Below are positions 1 through 7,331 of a stretch of DNA of 8,408 nt, in pieces. The notes below the pieces were generated by a model. It made no database searches and was not told the DNA's origin. It saw nothing but the letters and a program-made list of their open reading frames with translations. Within the stretch, counting starts at the first letter, position 1; every line of letters starts with the position of its first letter. The position numbers were made by a program, and so were the translations under genes. Location of the stretch: the NCBI GenBank assembly GCA_013696425.1, contig JACCYP010000177.1:1-8408 (forward strand). Reading direction: 5' to 3'. The stretch comes from Thermoleophilaceae bacterium (GTDB taxonomy: Bacteria; Actinomycetota; Thermoleophilia; Solirubrobacterales; Thermoleophilaceae).

Positions 1-1
1 G

Positions 2-2686
2 CGCTACGTGGAAAGCCTGTCGTCGTACGCGCGCCAGTTTTTGGGCCAAATGGACAAGCCGGACGTGGACCAGATTATCGGCCTGTCGCCGGCCGTCTCG
101 ATTGACCAGAAAAGCACGTCGCGCAACCCGCGCTCGACCGTCGGGACGGTCACGGAGATTTACGATTACTTGCGCCTGCTCTACGCGCGCGTGGGCAAGC
201 CGCACTGCCCCAACGGCGGCGAGCCGATCGCGGCGCAGTCGGCCGAGCAGATCGTTGACCAGGTGATGACGCTCGACGTCGGGACCAAGTTCATGGTGCT
301 CGCGCCGATCATCCGGGGCCGCAAGGGCGAGTACGGCAAGCTGTTCGAGGAGCTGCGCGCGGAGGGCTTCACGCGCGTGAAGGTCGACGGGGAGCTGCGC
401 CGGCTCGAGGAGGACTTCGACCTCGACAAGAAGTACAAGCACGACATCGCGGTGGTGGTCGACCGCCTGGTGATGCGCGAGGACCTGCGCAAGCGGCTCA
501 CCGACTCGGTCGAGACGGCCTCGTCGCACGCCGACGGCATGGTCGACGTCGAAATGGTCGACAGCGGTGAGGTCACCACCTACTCCGAGCAGTTCGCCTG
601 CCTCCACTGCGGCACGAGCGTGCCTGAGCTCGAGCCGCGGATGTTCTCCTTCAACTCGCCGCACGGCGCCTGCCCTCGCTGCACGGGCCTCGGGTCGCAG
701 ATGGAGATCGACCCGGAGCTCGTGGTGCCCGACCCGAGCCTGACGCTCGACGAGGGCGCGCTGCTGCCCTGGACCGCCGGCAGCGGGGCGAGCAACTATT
801 ACGACCAGCTCACCCGGGCGATCGCCGACCGGTACGAGATCGACACGCAGACGCCGTGGGAGGACCTGCCCGACGACGTCCACGCCTGTTTCCTCTACGG
901 CACCGATGGCGACCGGCTCTACATCTCCTACCGCAACCGCTACGGGCGCAAGCGCTCCTACACGACCGACTTCGAGGGGATCGTCCCGAACCTCCAGCGG
1001 CGCTACCGCGAGACCGATTCGGAGTATTCGCGCGAGCGGATCGAGGAGTACATGTCGGTGCGTCCCTGCCCGGAGTGCAACGCGGCGCGGCTGCGGCCGG
1101 AGTCGCTGTCGGTGCTGGTGGGCGGACTCGGCATCCACGAGCTCACGCGCATGTCGGCACGGCGGGCGATCGACTGGTTCGACGAGCTCGAGATGACCGA
1201 CGTCGAGCGGCAGATCGCGCGGCTGATCCTGCGCGAGATCGACGAGCGGCTGCGCTTCCTCGACAACGTCGGTGTCGGATACCTCTCGCTCGATCGCGCG
1301 GCGGCCACGCTGAGTGGCGGCGAGGCGCAGCGCATCAGGCTGGCGACCCAGATCGGCTCGAGCCTGGTCGGCGTGCTCTACATCCTCGACGAGCCGTCGA
1401 TCGGCCTACACCAGCGCGACAACGCCCGCCTGGTCGCCACCCTCGAGCGCCTGCGCGACCTCGGGAACACCGTGATCGTCGTCGAGCACGACGAGGGCAC
1501 GATGCGCGCGGCCGACCACCTGATCGACATGGGCCCCGGCGCCGGCGAGCACGGCGGCAAGGTCGTCTCCGAGGGCGCGCCCGAGGACGTCATGCGCGGG
1601 AACGGGCTCACCGCCGACTTCCTGTCGGGCCGCCGCGAGATCGCGGTTCCCGCGAAGCGCCGCCGCCCGAAGGGCTACATCGAGGTGAAGGGCGCCGCCC
1701 AGCACAACCTGCGCAAGGTGAACGTGAAGTTCCCGCTCGGCACCTTCACGGCGGTCACCGGCGTGTCGGGCTCCGGCAAGTCCACGCTAGTGAACGAGAT
1801 CCTCTACAAGGCCGTCGCCAACCGCGTGCAGCGTGCGAAGACCCGCCCGGGCGCCCACAAGTCGATCGACGGTCTCGATCAGGTCGACAAGATCATCAAC
1901 ATCGACCAGTCGCCGATCGGCCGCACGCCGCGGTCGAACCCGGCCACATACATCGGCCTGTTCGACGGGATCCGCGACCTCTTTTCGAAGACCCAGGAGG
2001 CCCGCGCCCGCGGCTACAAGCCCGGCCGCTTCTCCTTCAACGTGAAGGGCGGGCGTTGCGAGGTCTGCCGCGGCGACGGCCAGATCAAGATCGAGATGCA
2101 CTTCCTGCCCGACGTGTACGTGCCGTGCGAGCAGTGCGACGGCAAGCGCTACAACCGCGAGACGCTCCAGGTGCACTTCAAGGGCAAGACGATCGCGGAC
2201 GTGCTCGCGATGTCGGTCGAGGACGCGCTCGACTTTTTCCGCCACATCCCGAAGATCAAGCGCAAGCTCCAGGCGCTGCACGACGTGGGTCTCGACTACG
2301 TGCGGCTCGGCCAGCCGGCCACCACGCTCTCGGGCGGCGAGGCGCAGCGGGTGAAGCTCGCGAGCGAGCTGTCGAAGGTGGCCACCGGCCGGACGCTCTA
2401 CATCCTCGACGAGCCGACCACCGGTCTGCACTTCGCCGACGTCGAGCGGCTGCTCGAGATGCTCCAGCGGCTCGTGGACAACGGCAACAGCGTGGTGGTG
2501 ATCGAGCACAACCTCGACGTGATCAAGACCGCCGACCGGATCATCGACATGGGTCCCGAGGGCGGCGAGGAGGGCGGTCTCGTCGTGGCACAGGGAACCC
2601 CGGAGCAGGTTGCCGCGAAGGACGGCACCTACACGGGCGAGTTCCTTTCGGACATCCTTCACGTTCGTGAATCAGTGGCTGCGTAA
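2..2686 (+). CDS. uvrA: UvrA, excinuclease ABC subunit A (5'-partial)
   Basis: DNA damage-sensing ATPase of nucleotide excision repair; with UvrB it scans DNA, loads UvrB at lesions and leaves before UvrC cuts. The reading frame is open from base 2, and the first residues (RYVESLSSYARQF) match an internal UvrA segment, so roughly 55-60 N-terminal residues, including the first Walker A loop, lie outside the window; an internal GTG at base 8 is not the real start. Visible in order: first zinc module with CxxC pairs at bases 599-610 and 671-682; ABC signature LSGGEAQRIRLA from base 1310 and Walker B LDEPS from 1385; second Walker A GVSGSGKST at 1760-1786; second zinc module starting CEVC at 2057 and closing CEQCDGK; second signature LSGGEAQRVKLA from 2327 and LDEPTTGLH from 2405. 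The 894 residues present are intact, with no frameshift. Cytoplasmic. Family assignment is essentially certain. Confidence 0.98.
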   Translation, partial: RYVESLSSYARQFLGQMDKPDVDQIIGLSPAVSIDQKSTSRNPRSTVGTVTEIYDYLRLLYARVGKPHCPNGGEPIAAQSAEQIVDQVMTLDVGTKFMVLAPIIRGRKGEYGKLFEELRAEGFTRVKVDGELRRLEEDFDLDKKYKHDIAVVVDRLVMREDLRKRLTDSVETASSHADGMVDVEMVDSGEVTTYSEQFACLHCGTSVPELEPRMFSFNSPHGACPRCTGLGSQMEIDPELVVPDPSLTLDEGALLPWTAGSGASNYYDQLTRAIADRYEIDTQTPWEDLPDDVHACFLYGTDGDRLYISYRNRYGRKRSYTTDFEGIVPNLQRRYRETDSEYSRERIEEYMSVRPCPECNAARLRPESLSVLVGGLGIHELTRMSARRAIDWFDELEMTDVERQIARLILREIDERLRFLDNVGVGYLSLDRAAATLSGGEAQRIRLATQIGSSLVGVLYILDEPSIGLHQRDNARLVATLERLRDLGNTVIVVEHDEGTMRAADHLIDMGPGAGEHGGKVVSEGAPEDVMRGNGLTADFLSGRREIAVPAKRRRPKGYIEVKGAAQHNLRKVNVKFPLGTFTAVTGVSGSGKSTLVNEILYKAVANRVQRAKTRPGAHKSIDGLDQVDKIINIDQSPIGRTPRSNPATYIGLFDGIRDLFSKTQEARARGYKPGRFSFNVKGGRCEVCRGDGQIKIEMHFLPDVYVPCEQCDGKRYNRETLQVHFKGKTIADVLAMSVEDALDFFRHIPKIKRKLQALHDVGLDYVRLGQPATTLSGGEAQRVKLASELSKVATGRTLYILDEPTTGLHFADVERLLEMLQRLVDNGNSVVVIEHNLDVIKTADRIIDMGPEGGEEGGLVVAQGTPEQVAAKDGTYTGEFLSDILHVRESVAA

Positions 2687-3227
2687 GTGGCTGTTCTACG
2701 AGAGGAACACGCTCCCGTGGAACCGCCTCAGAATCCATAGGGAGTTCGCCCGTCGCGGCGCGTTCGTGCGCTGGCCGGTGCAGGGCGACGTGCTGGAGGC
2801 TTTCAGCGACGGGCGGCTCGAGGTTGGCGAGGGCACGCTGCTCGAGCCGATGTGCTGGCTCACAACCGGCGGCGCGGGGACGATCCGGATCGGCGAGGGC
2901 AGCTTCCTGAACATCGGGACGATGGTCGCGAGCGTCGAGCTCGTGGAGATCGGCGACCACTGCATGTTCGCCAACGGCTGCTTCGTGACCGACGGGAACC
3001 ACCGCTTCGACGACCCCGACAAGCCGGTCACCTGGCAGGGGTTCTCGACGAAGGGCCCCACCCGCGTGGGCGACAACGTGTGGTGCGGCGCGAACGTGGT
3101 GATCACGAGCGGCGTGACGGTCGGCGAGCGCTGCGTGATCGGCGCCAACAGCGTGGTGACCGAGGACATCCCGCCGCATTCGATCGCCGCGGGCGCGCCC
3201 GCGAAGGTTCTCCGTCAGGTGCGCTGA
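2667..3227 (+). CDS. Hexapeptide-repeat acyltransferase (LbH/maltose acetyltransferase-like)
   Basis: Predicted left-handed parallel beta-helix O- or N-acyltransferase of the bacterial transferase hexapeptide family, which normally forms trimers and moves an acyl group from acyl-CoA to a sugar or small molecule; the acceptor cannot be told. About 186 residues. Imperfect [LIV]-G-x4 turns run through the middle (TIRIGEGSFLNIG, VEIGDHCMFANG, TRVGDNVWCGANVVITSG, VTVGERCVIGANSVV), and the end IPPHSIAAGAPAKVLRQV is the usual family C-terminus. His112, in DGNHRF, is the likely catalytic base. I chose the GTG at 2667 because the residues from there (NQWLRKWLFYERN) look like real protein. A TTG at 2610 would overlap uvrA by 77 bases, and the added residues read like a shadow of uvrA. 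No good ribosome-binding site precedes 2667, so the start is uncertain. It overlaps uvrA by 20 bases and the next gene by one base, suggesting translation coupled in one operon. Confidence 0.85.
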   Translation: MNQWLRKWLFYERNTLPWNRLRIHREFARRGAFVRWPVQGDVLEAFSDGRLEVGEGTLLEPMCWLTTGGAGTIRIGEGSFLNIGTMVASVELVEIGDHCMFANGCFVTDGNHRFDDPDKPVTWQGFSTKGPTRVGDNVWCGANVVITSGVTVGERCVIGANSVVTEDIPPHSIAAGAPAKVLRQVR

Positions 3228-5029
3228 TGGCGACGCTCGGAGCCCGGCTCTCCAAGCAGGACTCGGATCGCTTCGTGGGCCGCGAGGCCGAGCTTCGTAC
3301 GGTCGAGGAGCTGTTCGTGGACGACCCGTGCGCGAACGTGGTGCTTCTGCATGGGCCCGGAGGGATCGGGAAGTCGACGTTCCTCCGCGAGGTGGCCCGC
3401 CGCGGCGAGGCAAAGGGCTGGACCCCGCATTGGGTCGAGGGCCGCGACCTGCCGCCGTTCCCCGACGCCGTGGAGGACGCCTTGGAGGGAGCGCTCGAGG
3501 AGGAGTGCCCGCTGATCCTGATCGACAGCTACGAACGCATGATCGCCCTCGGCGGTCACCTGCGCAGGGCCGTGCTCCCAGCCCTGCCGGAGAAGGCGAT
3601 CGTGGTGGTGGCCGGGCGGCTCGCGCCCGAGCAGGGGTGGTTCGAGGGTGGATGGGAGAGCCTCGCAACAGAGGTGGAGCTCGGGCCGCTCTCGCGCGAG
3701 GACTCGGCCGCGCTCCTGAGCGCAGCCGGCCTCGAGCCGGACGAGGCCGTGATCGGCGCCGCCGGCGGCTCGCCGCTCGCCCTTGCCCTGGAGGGACCCG
3801 GTGAAGAGGCGCTCAAGCGGCTGGTGGAGGACGAGCTCGAGGGCGCAGACACCGATGCCCTGGGAGTGGCCGCGATCGCCCGGGTCACGACCACGGCTCT
3901 CCTCGAGGACGCCTTGCAGGTGAATGACGCGGCGGCAGCCTACGAATGGCTCGCCACCCGCTCCTTCACCGAGCCCCTCGGCGACGGGCTGGCCGTGCAG
4001 GACCTGGTGCGCCAGGCCGTGCTGGACGACTTCCGCGCGCGCGACCCCCAGCGCGAGAAGGAGCTGCGCCGCCGGACCGTCGACCACGTGTACGAGCGTG
4101 CGATGCAGGGCCGGCTCGTGCTCTCGCTCGACCTCGCCCACCTCGTCGAGAACCCGGCCATTCGGTGGGGATACGGGTGGCAGGGCGCGGTCGCCTTCCG
4201 GATCGACGACGTGCGTGAGGGCGACGTAGAGCCGATCGCCGCGCGCGTGATCGAGGCGCGAGGGGAGGATTGGTGGAAGCTGCTCGAGCGCTACTTCATG
4301 GAGGCGCCCGAGCGCGTCGGCATCGCGCGCGACCCCCGGGACGAGCTGGCGGGCTTCGAGATCTCGGTCACGCCGGGAAACGCGCCCGACTTCGCCTACG
4401 AGGATCCGCTGCTCGGCCGCTGGCTCGAGCACGCCGCCCAGTCATCGCCGGACGGCAACGTGGTGGTGTGGCACGACTCCGTGAACATGCACGGCGGCAT
4501 CCAGACCGGTGTTCGGGCCGTGCTCGCTCCCTCGGGCATGCTCCGCTCAGGCCTCGACAACCCCCGCTTCGCCTACATGCCGATCAACCGCGACGTCGAG
4601 GGCTCGATCGAGTTCAGCCGCGTGCTCGGCGCTCAGCACGTCGAGGCGCTCGACACCGAGGTGCCGGGAGCGTTGATCGAGTGCCACGTGGTCGACTGGG
4701 GACCGGGTGGGCTGCTCGGCTTCCAGCGCGACACCGTCTACTCCGAGATCGGCCTCGAGCCGCCCGCGCCGGTGGCGGACACGATCCGCGACGCCCTGCG
4801 CAACTTCGCCGAGGTGCGCGACCCGCTGCGCCCCCGCATAGAGGGAGCGGCCGCAGCGGCCTTCGGCGAGACGCCCTCCGAGAACCTCCTGCGCGAGATC
4901 CTGGTGCGCGGCTACCTGAAGCCGGAAGGCAGCCATGAATGGCTGGCCGAGGAGCTCCACCTCAGCCGCGCGGCGTACTTCCGTCGCCTCAAGCAGGCCT
5001 CGGACCGGGTTGCCGATTACCTCGGCTGA
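3227..5029 (+). CDS. A1: STAND-type ATPase with GNAT-like and C-terminal HTH domains
   Basis: Likely a nucleotide-switch transcription regulator; no named family member is recognised. 600 residues starting at the ATG that overlaps the preceding stop (TGATG); this start aligns exactly with paralogue A2 (both begin MATLG). Domains by eye: P-loop ATPase with FVGRE lead-in (16-20), Walker A GPGGIGKST (43-51), Walker B LILID (96-100), sensor-like VVVAGR (126-131) and the STAND/NB-ARC GSPLAL motif (about 181-186); winged-helix segment about 200-300 ending in VQDLVR (257-262), where the family usually has His (MHD/LHD motif) but here Gln258; GNAT-like domain about 323-508 opening FRIDDVREGDVEPIAARVIEA, without a recognisable acetyl-CoA loop; HTH about 555-600 with LSRAAYFRRLKQAS as probable recognition helix. 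About two-thirds identical to A2 over the first 160 residues, without gaps. Cytoplasmic, no membrane segments. The GNAT assignment is inference; the ATPase is firm. Confidence 0.85.
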   Translation: MATLGARLSKQDSDRFVGREAELRTVEELFVDDPCANVVLLHGPGGIGKSTFLREVARRGEAKGWTPHWVEGRDLPPFPDAVEDALEGALEEECPLILIDSYERMIALGGHLRRAVLPALPEKAIVVVAGRLAPEQGWFEGGWESLATEVELGPLSREDSAALLSAAGLEPDEAVIGAAGGSPLALALEGPGEEALKRLVEDELEGADTDALGVAAIARVTTTALLEDALQVNDAAAAYEWLATRSFTEPLGDGLAVQDLVRQAVLDDFRARDPQREKELRRRTVDHVYERAMQGRLVLSLDLAHLVENPAIRWGYGWQGAVAFRIDDVREGDVEPIAARVIEARGEDWWKLLERYFMEAPERVGIARDPRDELAGFEISVTPGNAPDFAYEDPLLGRWLEHAAQSSPDGNVVVWHDSVNMHGGIQTGVRAVLAPSGMLRSGLDNPRFAYMPINRDVEGSIEFSRVLGAQHVEALDTEVPGALIECHVVDWGPGGLLGFQRDTVYSEIGLEPPAPVADTIRDALRNFAEVRDPLRPRIEGAAAAAFGETPSENLLREILVRGYLKPEGSHEWLAEELHLSRAAYFRRLKQASDRVADYLG

Positions 5030-5373
5030 GCCAGCAGGGCGAGGACGGACTCCGTGAGGGCCCCGTCGCGGCCCTCGCAGACAACGGTCTCGGCGTCGCC
5101 CGGGCTGAGCGTGAGCCGCGTTCCGGAGGGCACCCGCTCGACGTCGGCGCGCAGCGTCGCTCGGTCCCAGTCGGCGAGCTCTGACTCGACCCTGAGGCCC
5201 ACCTCGCGGGAGGCGTAGGCGAACGCGTGGACCCGGGACGGGGTGACCGCGATCAGGAAACTCTGTGGCAGGCCGGCGCGCACGAAGCTCGCCACCGCGA
5301 GCACCTCGTCGGCCACCCGGTCGCGCACCGCGGCGAGGTAGCGGTCCGGCACGTTGTCCATGAGCGTTGCCAC
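5017..5373 (-). CDS. Small hypothetical protein, possible PH-like fold
   Basis: Up to 118 residues from a GTG at 5373; an in-frame ATG at 5361 would give 114. I do not recognise it as a named protein. The composition is that of a real protein rather than an antisense shadow, and no other plausible gene covers most of this stretch. The pattern DEVLAVASFVR followed by FLIAVTPSRVHAFAYASRE, a Trp-containing strand (ELADWDRATL) and further alternating strands ending in a helix (DGALTESVLALL) resembles small bacterial PH-like (YokE-type) domains, in which 'llalTdrRv' precedes a beta-rich half. This is a fold guess only. No signal peptide or membrane segment. Its last 13 bases overlap the end of A1 (convergent), and it diverges from A2 across 83 bases, so it sits between the two paralogous regulators. 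No clear Shine-Dalgarno precedes either start. Confidence 0.7.
   Translation of the reverse strand: MATLMDNVPDRYLAAVRDRVADEVLAVASFVRAGLPQSFLIAVTPSRVHAFAYASREVGLRVESELADWDRATLRADVERVPSGTRLTLSPGDAETVVCEGRDGALTESVLALLAQPR
5056..5076. other. Inverted repeat (7-base stem) 27 bases past the A1 stop
   Basis: GAGGGCC and GGCCCTC pair around a 7-base loop. The structure lies inside the 3' part of the small leftward gene and just downstream of the A1 stop codon. There is no T-run, so it is not a typical intrinsic terminator. It could slow polymerase between the convergent genes, or simply be a coding coincidence in GC-rich DNA. Confidence 0.3.
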
Positions 5374-5456
5374 GAACGGAATAGTCGCCTGCGCCCGGCG
5401 CCCGCACAGTGTCGAGAAGGTCTCGCCTTGGTCTCACGTCTGATTACCCTGCGGAC
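5374..5456. promoter_or_regulatory. Divergent intergenic region between the small gene and A2
   Basis: The only non-coding gap in the window, 83 bases. It must hold the promoter for A2 (rightwards) and probably that of the small gene (leftwards). It contains GGTCTC at 5419-5424 and again at 5430-5435, one helical turn (11 bases) apart. The first copy also lies in a small dyad, GAGA-agg-TCTC, at 5414-5424. The repeats lie just upstream of the candidate -10 of A2, where an operator or activator site would sit. No convincing leftward -10 was found. Confidence 0.5.
5445..5450 (+). promoter_or_regulatory. Candidate -10 element (TACCCT) for leaderless A2 transcript
   Basis: TACCCT fits the TAnnnT actinobacterial -10 consensus and ends six bases before the A2 ATG. 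Transcription would therefore start at or next to the A of the start codon. No Shine-Dalgarno sequence precedes this ATG, consistent with a leaderless mRNA, which is common in Actinobacteria. No matching -35 hexamer is visible at normal spacing. Confidence 0.35.
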
Positions 5457-7331
5457 ATGGCCACCCTCGGATCGCGCCTGTTGCGCCAGGATCGCGCGCG
5501 CTTCGTCGGGCGGGCGCCCGAGCTCGAGCTCTTCGACCGCTTGTTCGGGGATGAGCCGGAGGCGAACGTGGCGCTCGTGCATGGCCCGGGGGGCATCGGC
5601 AAGTCGACTCTCCTGCGGGAGGTCGCCCGCCGCGGCGAGGAAAAGGGCTGGACCCCGCACTGGGTGGAGGGGCGCGAGCTGCCCCCGGTGCCCGACGCGC
5701 TCGAGGACGCGATTGCCGGCGCCCGAGACGAGGAACGCCCGCTGCTCGTCTTCGACACCTACGAGCGGATGACCGCCCTGGGCGGGTACCTGCGCCGCGA
5801 GCTCCTGCCCGGCATGCCCGAGCGTACCGTGGCGGTGATCGCGGGCCGGACGGCGCCGGAGCGGGGCTGGTTCGAGGGCGGCTGGGAGAGCCTCGCGGTC
5901 GAGGTCGAGCTGCGCGGACTGGCGGAAAAGGACGCGCTCGCGCTGCTGCGCGCCCACGGACTGCCCGAGGACGAGCGCGCGAAGGCGCTCGTGAGCTGGG
6001 CCGACGGCTCGCCGCTCGCGCTCACCCTGGCCGCCAGCGCCCCGGGCGTCTCGCCGGAAGCGGACGCCGACCTGATGCGCGTGCTGGTGCGCCGGCTCGC
6101 GGAGGCCGAGTTCGGCGCGTCTCAGCGGGGCACGCTCGCCGTGGCCGCCATCGCCCGGGTCACGACCCCGGAGCTGCTGCGCGCGGTGCTGCCGGAGGGT
6201 GACTTCGACTGGCTCGCCTCGCGCACGGTCGTCGAGCCGCTGGGTGCGGGGGTCACGCTCCACGACCTCGTCCGGCGCGCGATGAACGCCGACCTGCGCC
6301 GCCGCGACCCCGAGCGCGAGCGCGAGCTGCGCCGCCGGATCGCCGACTTCCTGCACGCGCGCGCCGTGGCGGGGGAGCACCTGCTCTCGATCGACCTCGC
6401 CCACCTCGTGGACTCGCCGGTCATCAAATGGGGCTACGGGTGGGAGGGAAGCGTCAACTATCGGATCGACGACGTCCGTACCTCCGACCTCGAGGAGCTC
6501 GATCTCTCCGCCGGCAACCGGCGCTACTTCGAGGAGGCGCCCGAGCGGGTGGCGGTGGCCCGGGACCCGAATGACGAGATTGCAGGCTACGTCGTGTCGA
6601 TGGCGCCCGGCAACGCGCCGGAGTTCACCGCCACCGATCCGCTGCTCGGCCCGTGGCTTGAGCACGCACGGGCAACCGCGCCCGCCGGGGACGTGGTCAT
6701 CTGGCGCGCCTCGGTGGACCTCACCGGCAAGCCCGACTCCGGCGTCCAGGCGATGCTCGGCGTGGCGGGCATCCTGCGCTCGGGGGTGGGCAACCCGCGC
6801 TACGCGTACTCACCGACGCGGGCCGACCTCCCGGGGGCAATCGAGTTCGCCGAGGCGCTCGGGGCCCGCCACGTCCCCGAGCTCGACTACCGCGCGGTCC
6901 AGTGCCGGGTGATCGACTACGGCCCGGGCGGGCTGCTCGGCGCCCAGCGCGACGTGGTCTACCGCGAGCTCGGGCTGACGCCGCCGGCGAGCGCCGCCGC
7001 GCCGGAGGCGGTCAAGGCCGGCGCGGATGACGTGCGCTCGGCGCTGCGCAACTTCAAGCTTCCCCACAAGCTCGCCGAGAGCCCGCTCGCGACCGGCACC
7101 GGCCAGGAAGAGCGGGCCGAATCGGTCCGCGTGCTACTCCGCGAGGCGGCCGACCGCACCTTCGCGGGCGGTGAGGACGACGCGTTCCTGCGCCGCGTGC
7201 TCGACCTCGGATACCTCGATGCCGCGTCCTCGCACGAGATCGCGGCGTCGGAGCTCGCCCTCAGCCGGGCCGCCTACTTCAGGCGGCTCAAGCAGGCCTC
7301 CGAGCGCCTCGCGGAGACGCTCCGGAGCTGA
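5457..7331 (+). CDS. A2: STAND-type ATPase with GNAT-like and C-terminal HTH domains (paralogue of A1)
   Basis: Second copy of the A1 architecture, 624 residues, probably a nucleotide- and ligand-gated DNA-binding regulator. The ATG at 5457 aligns with the A1 start; an upstream in-frame GTG at 5409 would add 16 residues absent from A1. Visible: FVGRA (16-20), Walker A GPGGIGKST (43-51), Walker B LLVFD (96-100), GSPLAL (about 184-189), winged-helix segment with intact LHDLVR motif (His269, Asp270) followed by a charged helix RRRDPERERELRRRIADF, GNAT-like domain from about 334 (NYRIDDVR) to about 510, then a linker with LRNFKLPHKLAESPLATG and a helical segment, and a C-terminal HTH with LSRAAYFRRLKQASERL. 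Compared with A1 it lacks about 10 residues in the first GNAT helix region and has a longer linker before the HTH. Its 3' end overlaps panB by 44 bases on the opposite strand. Target genes and ligand are unknown. Confidence 0.85.
   Translation: MATLGSRLLRQDRARFVGRAPELELFDRLFGDEPEANVALVHGPGGIGKSTLLREVARRGEEKGWTPHWVEGRELPPVPDALEDAIAGARDEERPLLVFDTYERMTALGGYLRRELLPGMPERTVAVIAGRTAPERGWFEGGWESLAVEVELRGLAEKDALALLRAHGLPEDERAKALVSWADGSPLALTLAASAPGVSPEADADLMRVLVRRLAEAEFGASQRGTLAVAAIARVTTPELLRAVLPEGDFDWLASRTVVEPLGAGVTLHDLVRRAMNADLRRRDPERERELRRRIADFLHARAVAGEHLLSIDLAHLVDSPVIKWGYGWEGSVNYRIDDVRTSDLEELDLSAGNRRYFEEAPERVAVARDPNDEIAGYVVSMAPGNAPEFTATDPLLGPWLEHARATAPAGDVVIWRASVDLTGKPDSGVQAMLGVAGILRSGVGNPRYAYSPTRADLPGAIEFAEALGARHVPELDYRAVQCRVIDYGPGGLLGAQRDVVYRELGLTPPASAAAPEAVKAGADDVRSALRNFKLPHKLAESPLATGTGQEERAESVRVLLREAADRTFAGGEDDAFLRRVLDLGYLDAASSHEIAASELALSRAAYFRRLKQASERLAETLRS

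Noticed and set aside
2..180. Less GC-biased codons (TTT, TTG, CAA, ATT, AAA) at the start of the uvrA fragment
   Set aside because: The stretch is short and encodes a highly conserved UvrA segment; too little sequence to claim transfer or gene conversion.
2610..2666. Upstream TTG start for the acyltransferase
   Set aside because: It would add residues read off-frame from the uvrA end (PRRTAPTRASSFRTSF), which resemble shadow translation rather than an acyltransferase N-terminus.
856..2670. A 604-codon open frame inside uvrA on the same strand
   Set aside because: It reads as Arg/Pro/Ala-rich low-complexity protein, the usual off-frame translation of GC-rich coding DNA, and uvrA is fully supported in the other frame.
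2541..3668. A 375-codon leftward open frame across the acyltransferase and A1
   Set aside because: Spans three well-supported rightward genes and looks like antisense low-complexity protein.
5253..6665. A 470-codon leftward open frame antisense to A2
   Set aside because: Rich in Arg, Ala and Gly with no recognisable motif, and it crosses the divergent intergenic region and the small gene; it is a shadow of A2.
7319..7328. GCTCCGGAGC palindrome at the A2 stop as a terminator
   Set aside because: There is no loop, no T-run, and such 10-base palindromes are expected by chance in DNA of this composition.
3227..7331. A1/A2 as an anti-phage STAND (Avs-like) defence system
   Set aside because: They have an ATPase like Avs proteins but no nuclease, TIR or other effector and no long repeat sensor; the C-terminal HTH fits a regulator better, and no other defence or mobile genes are nearby.
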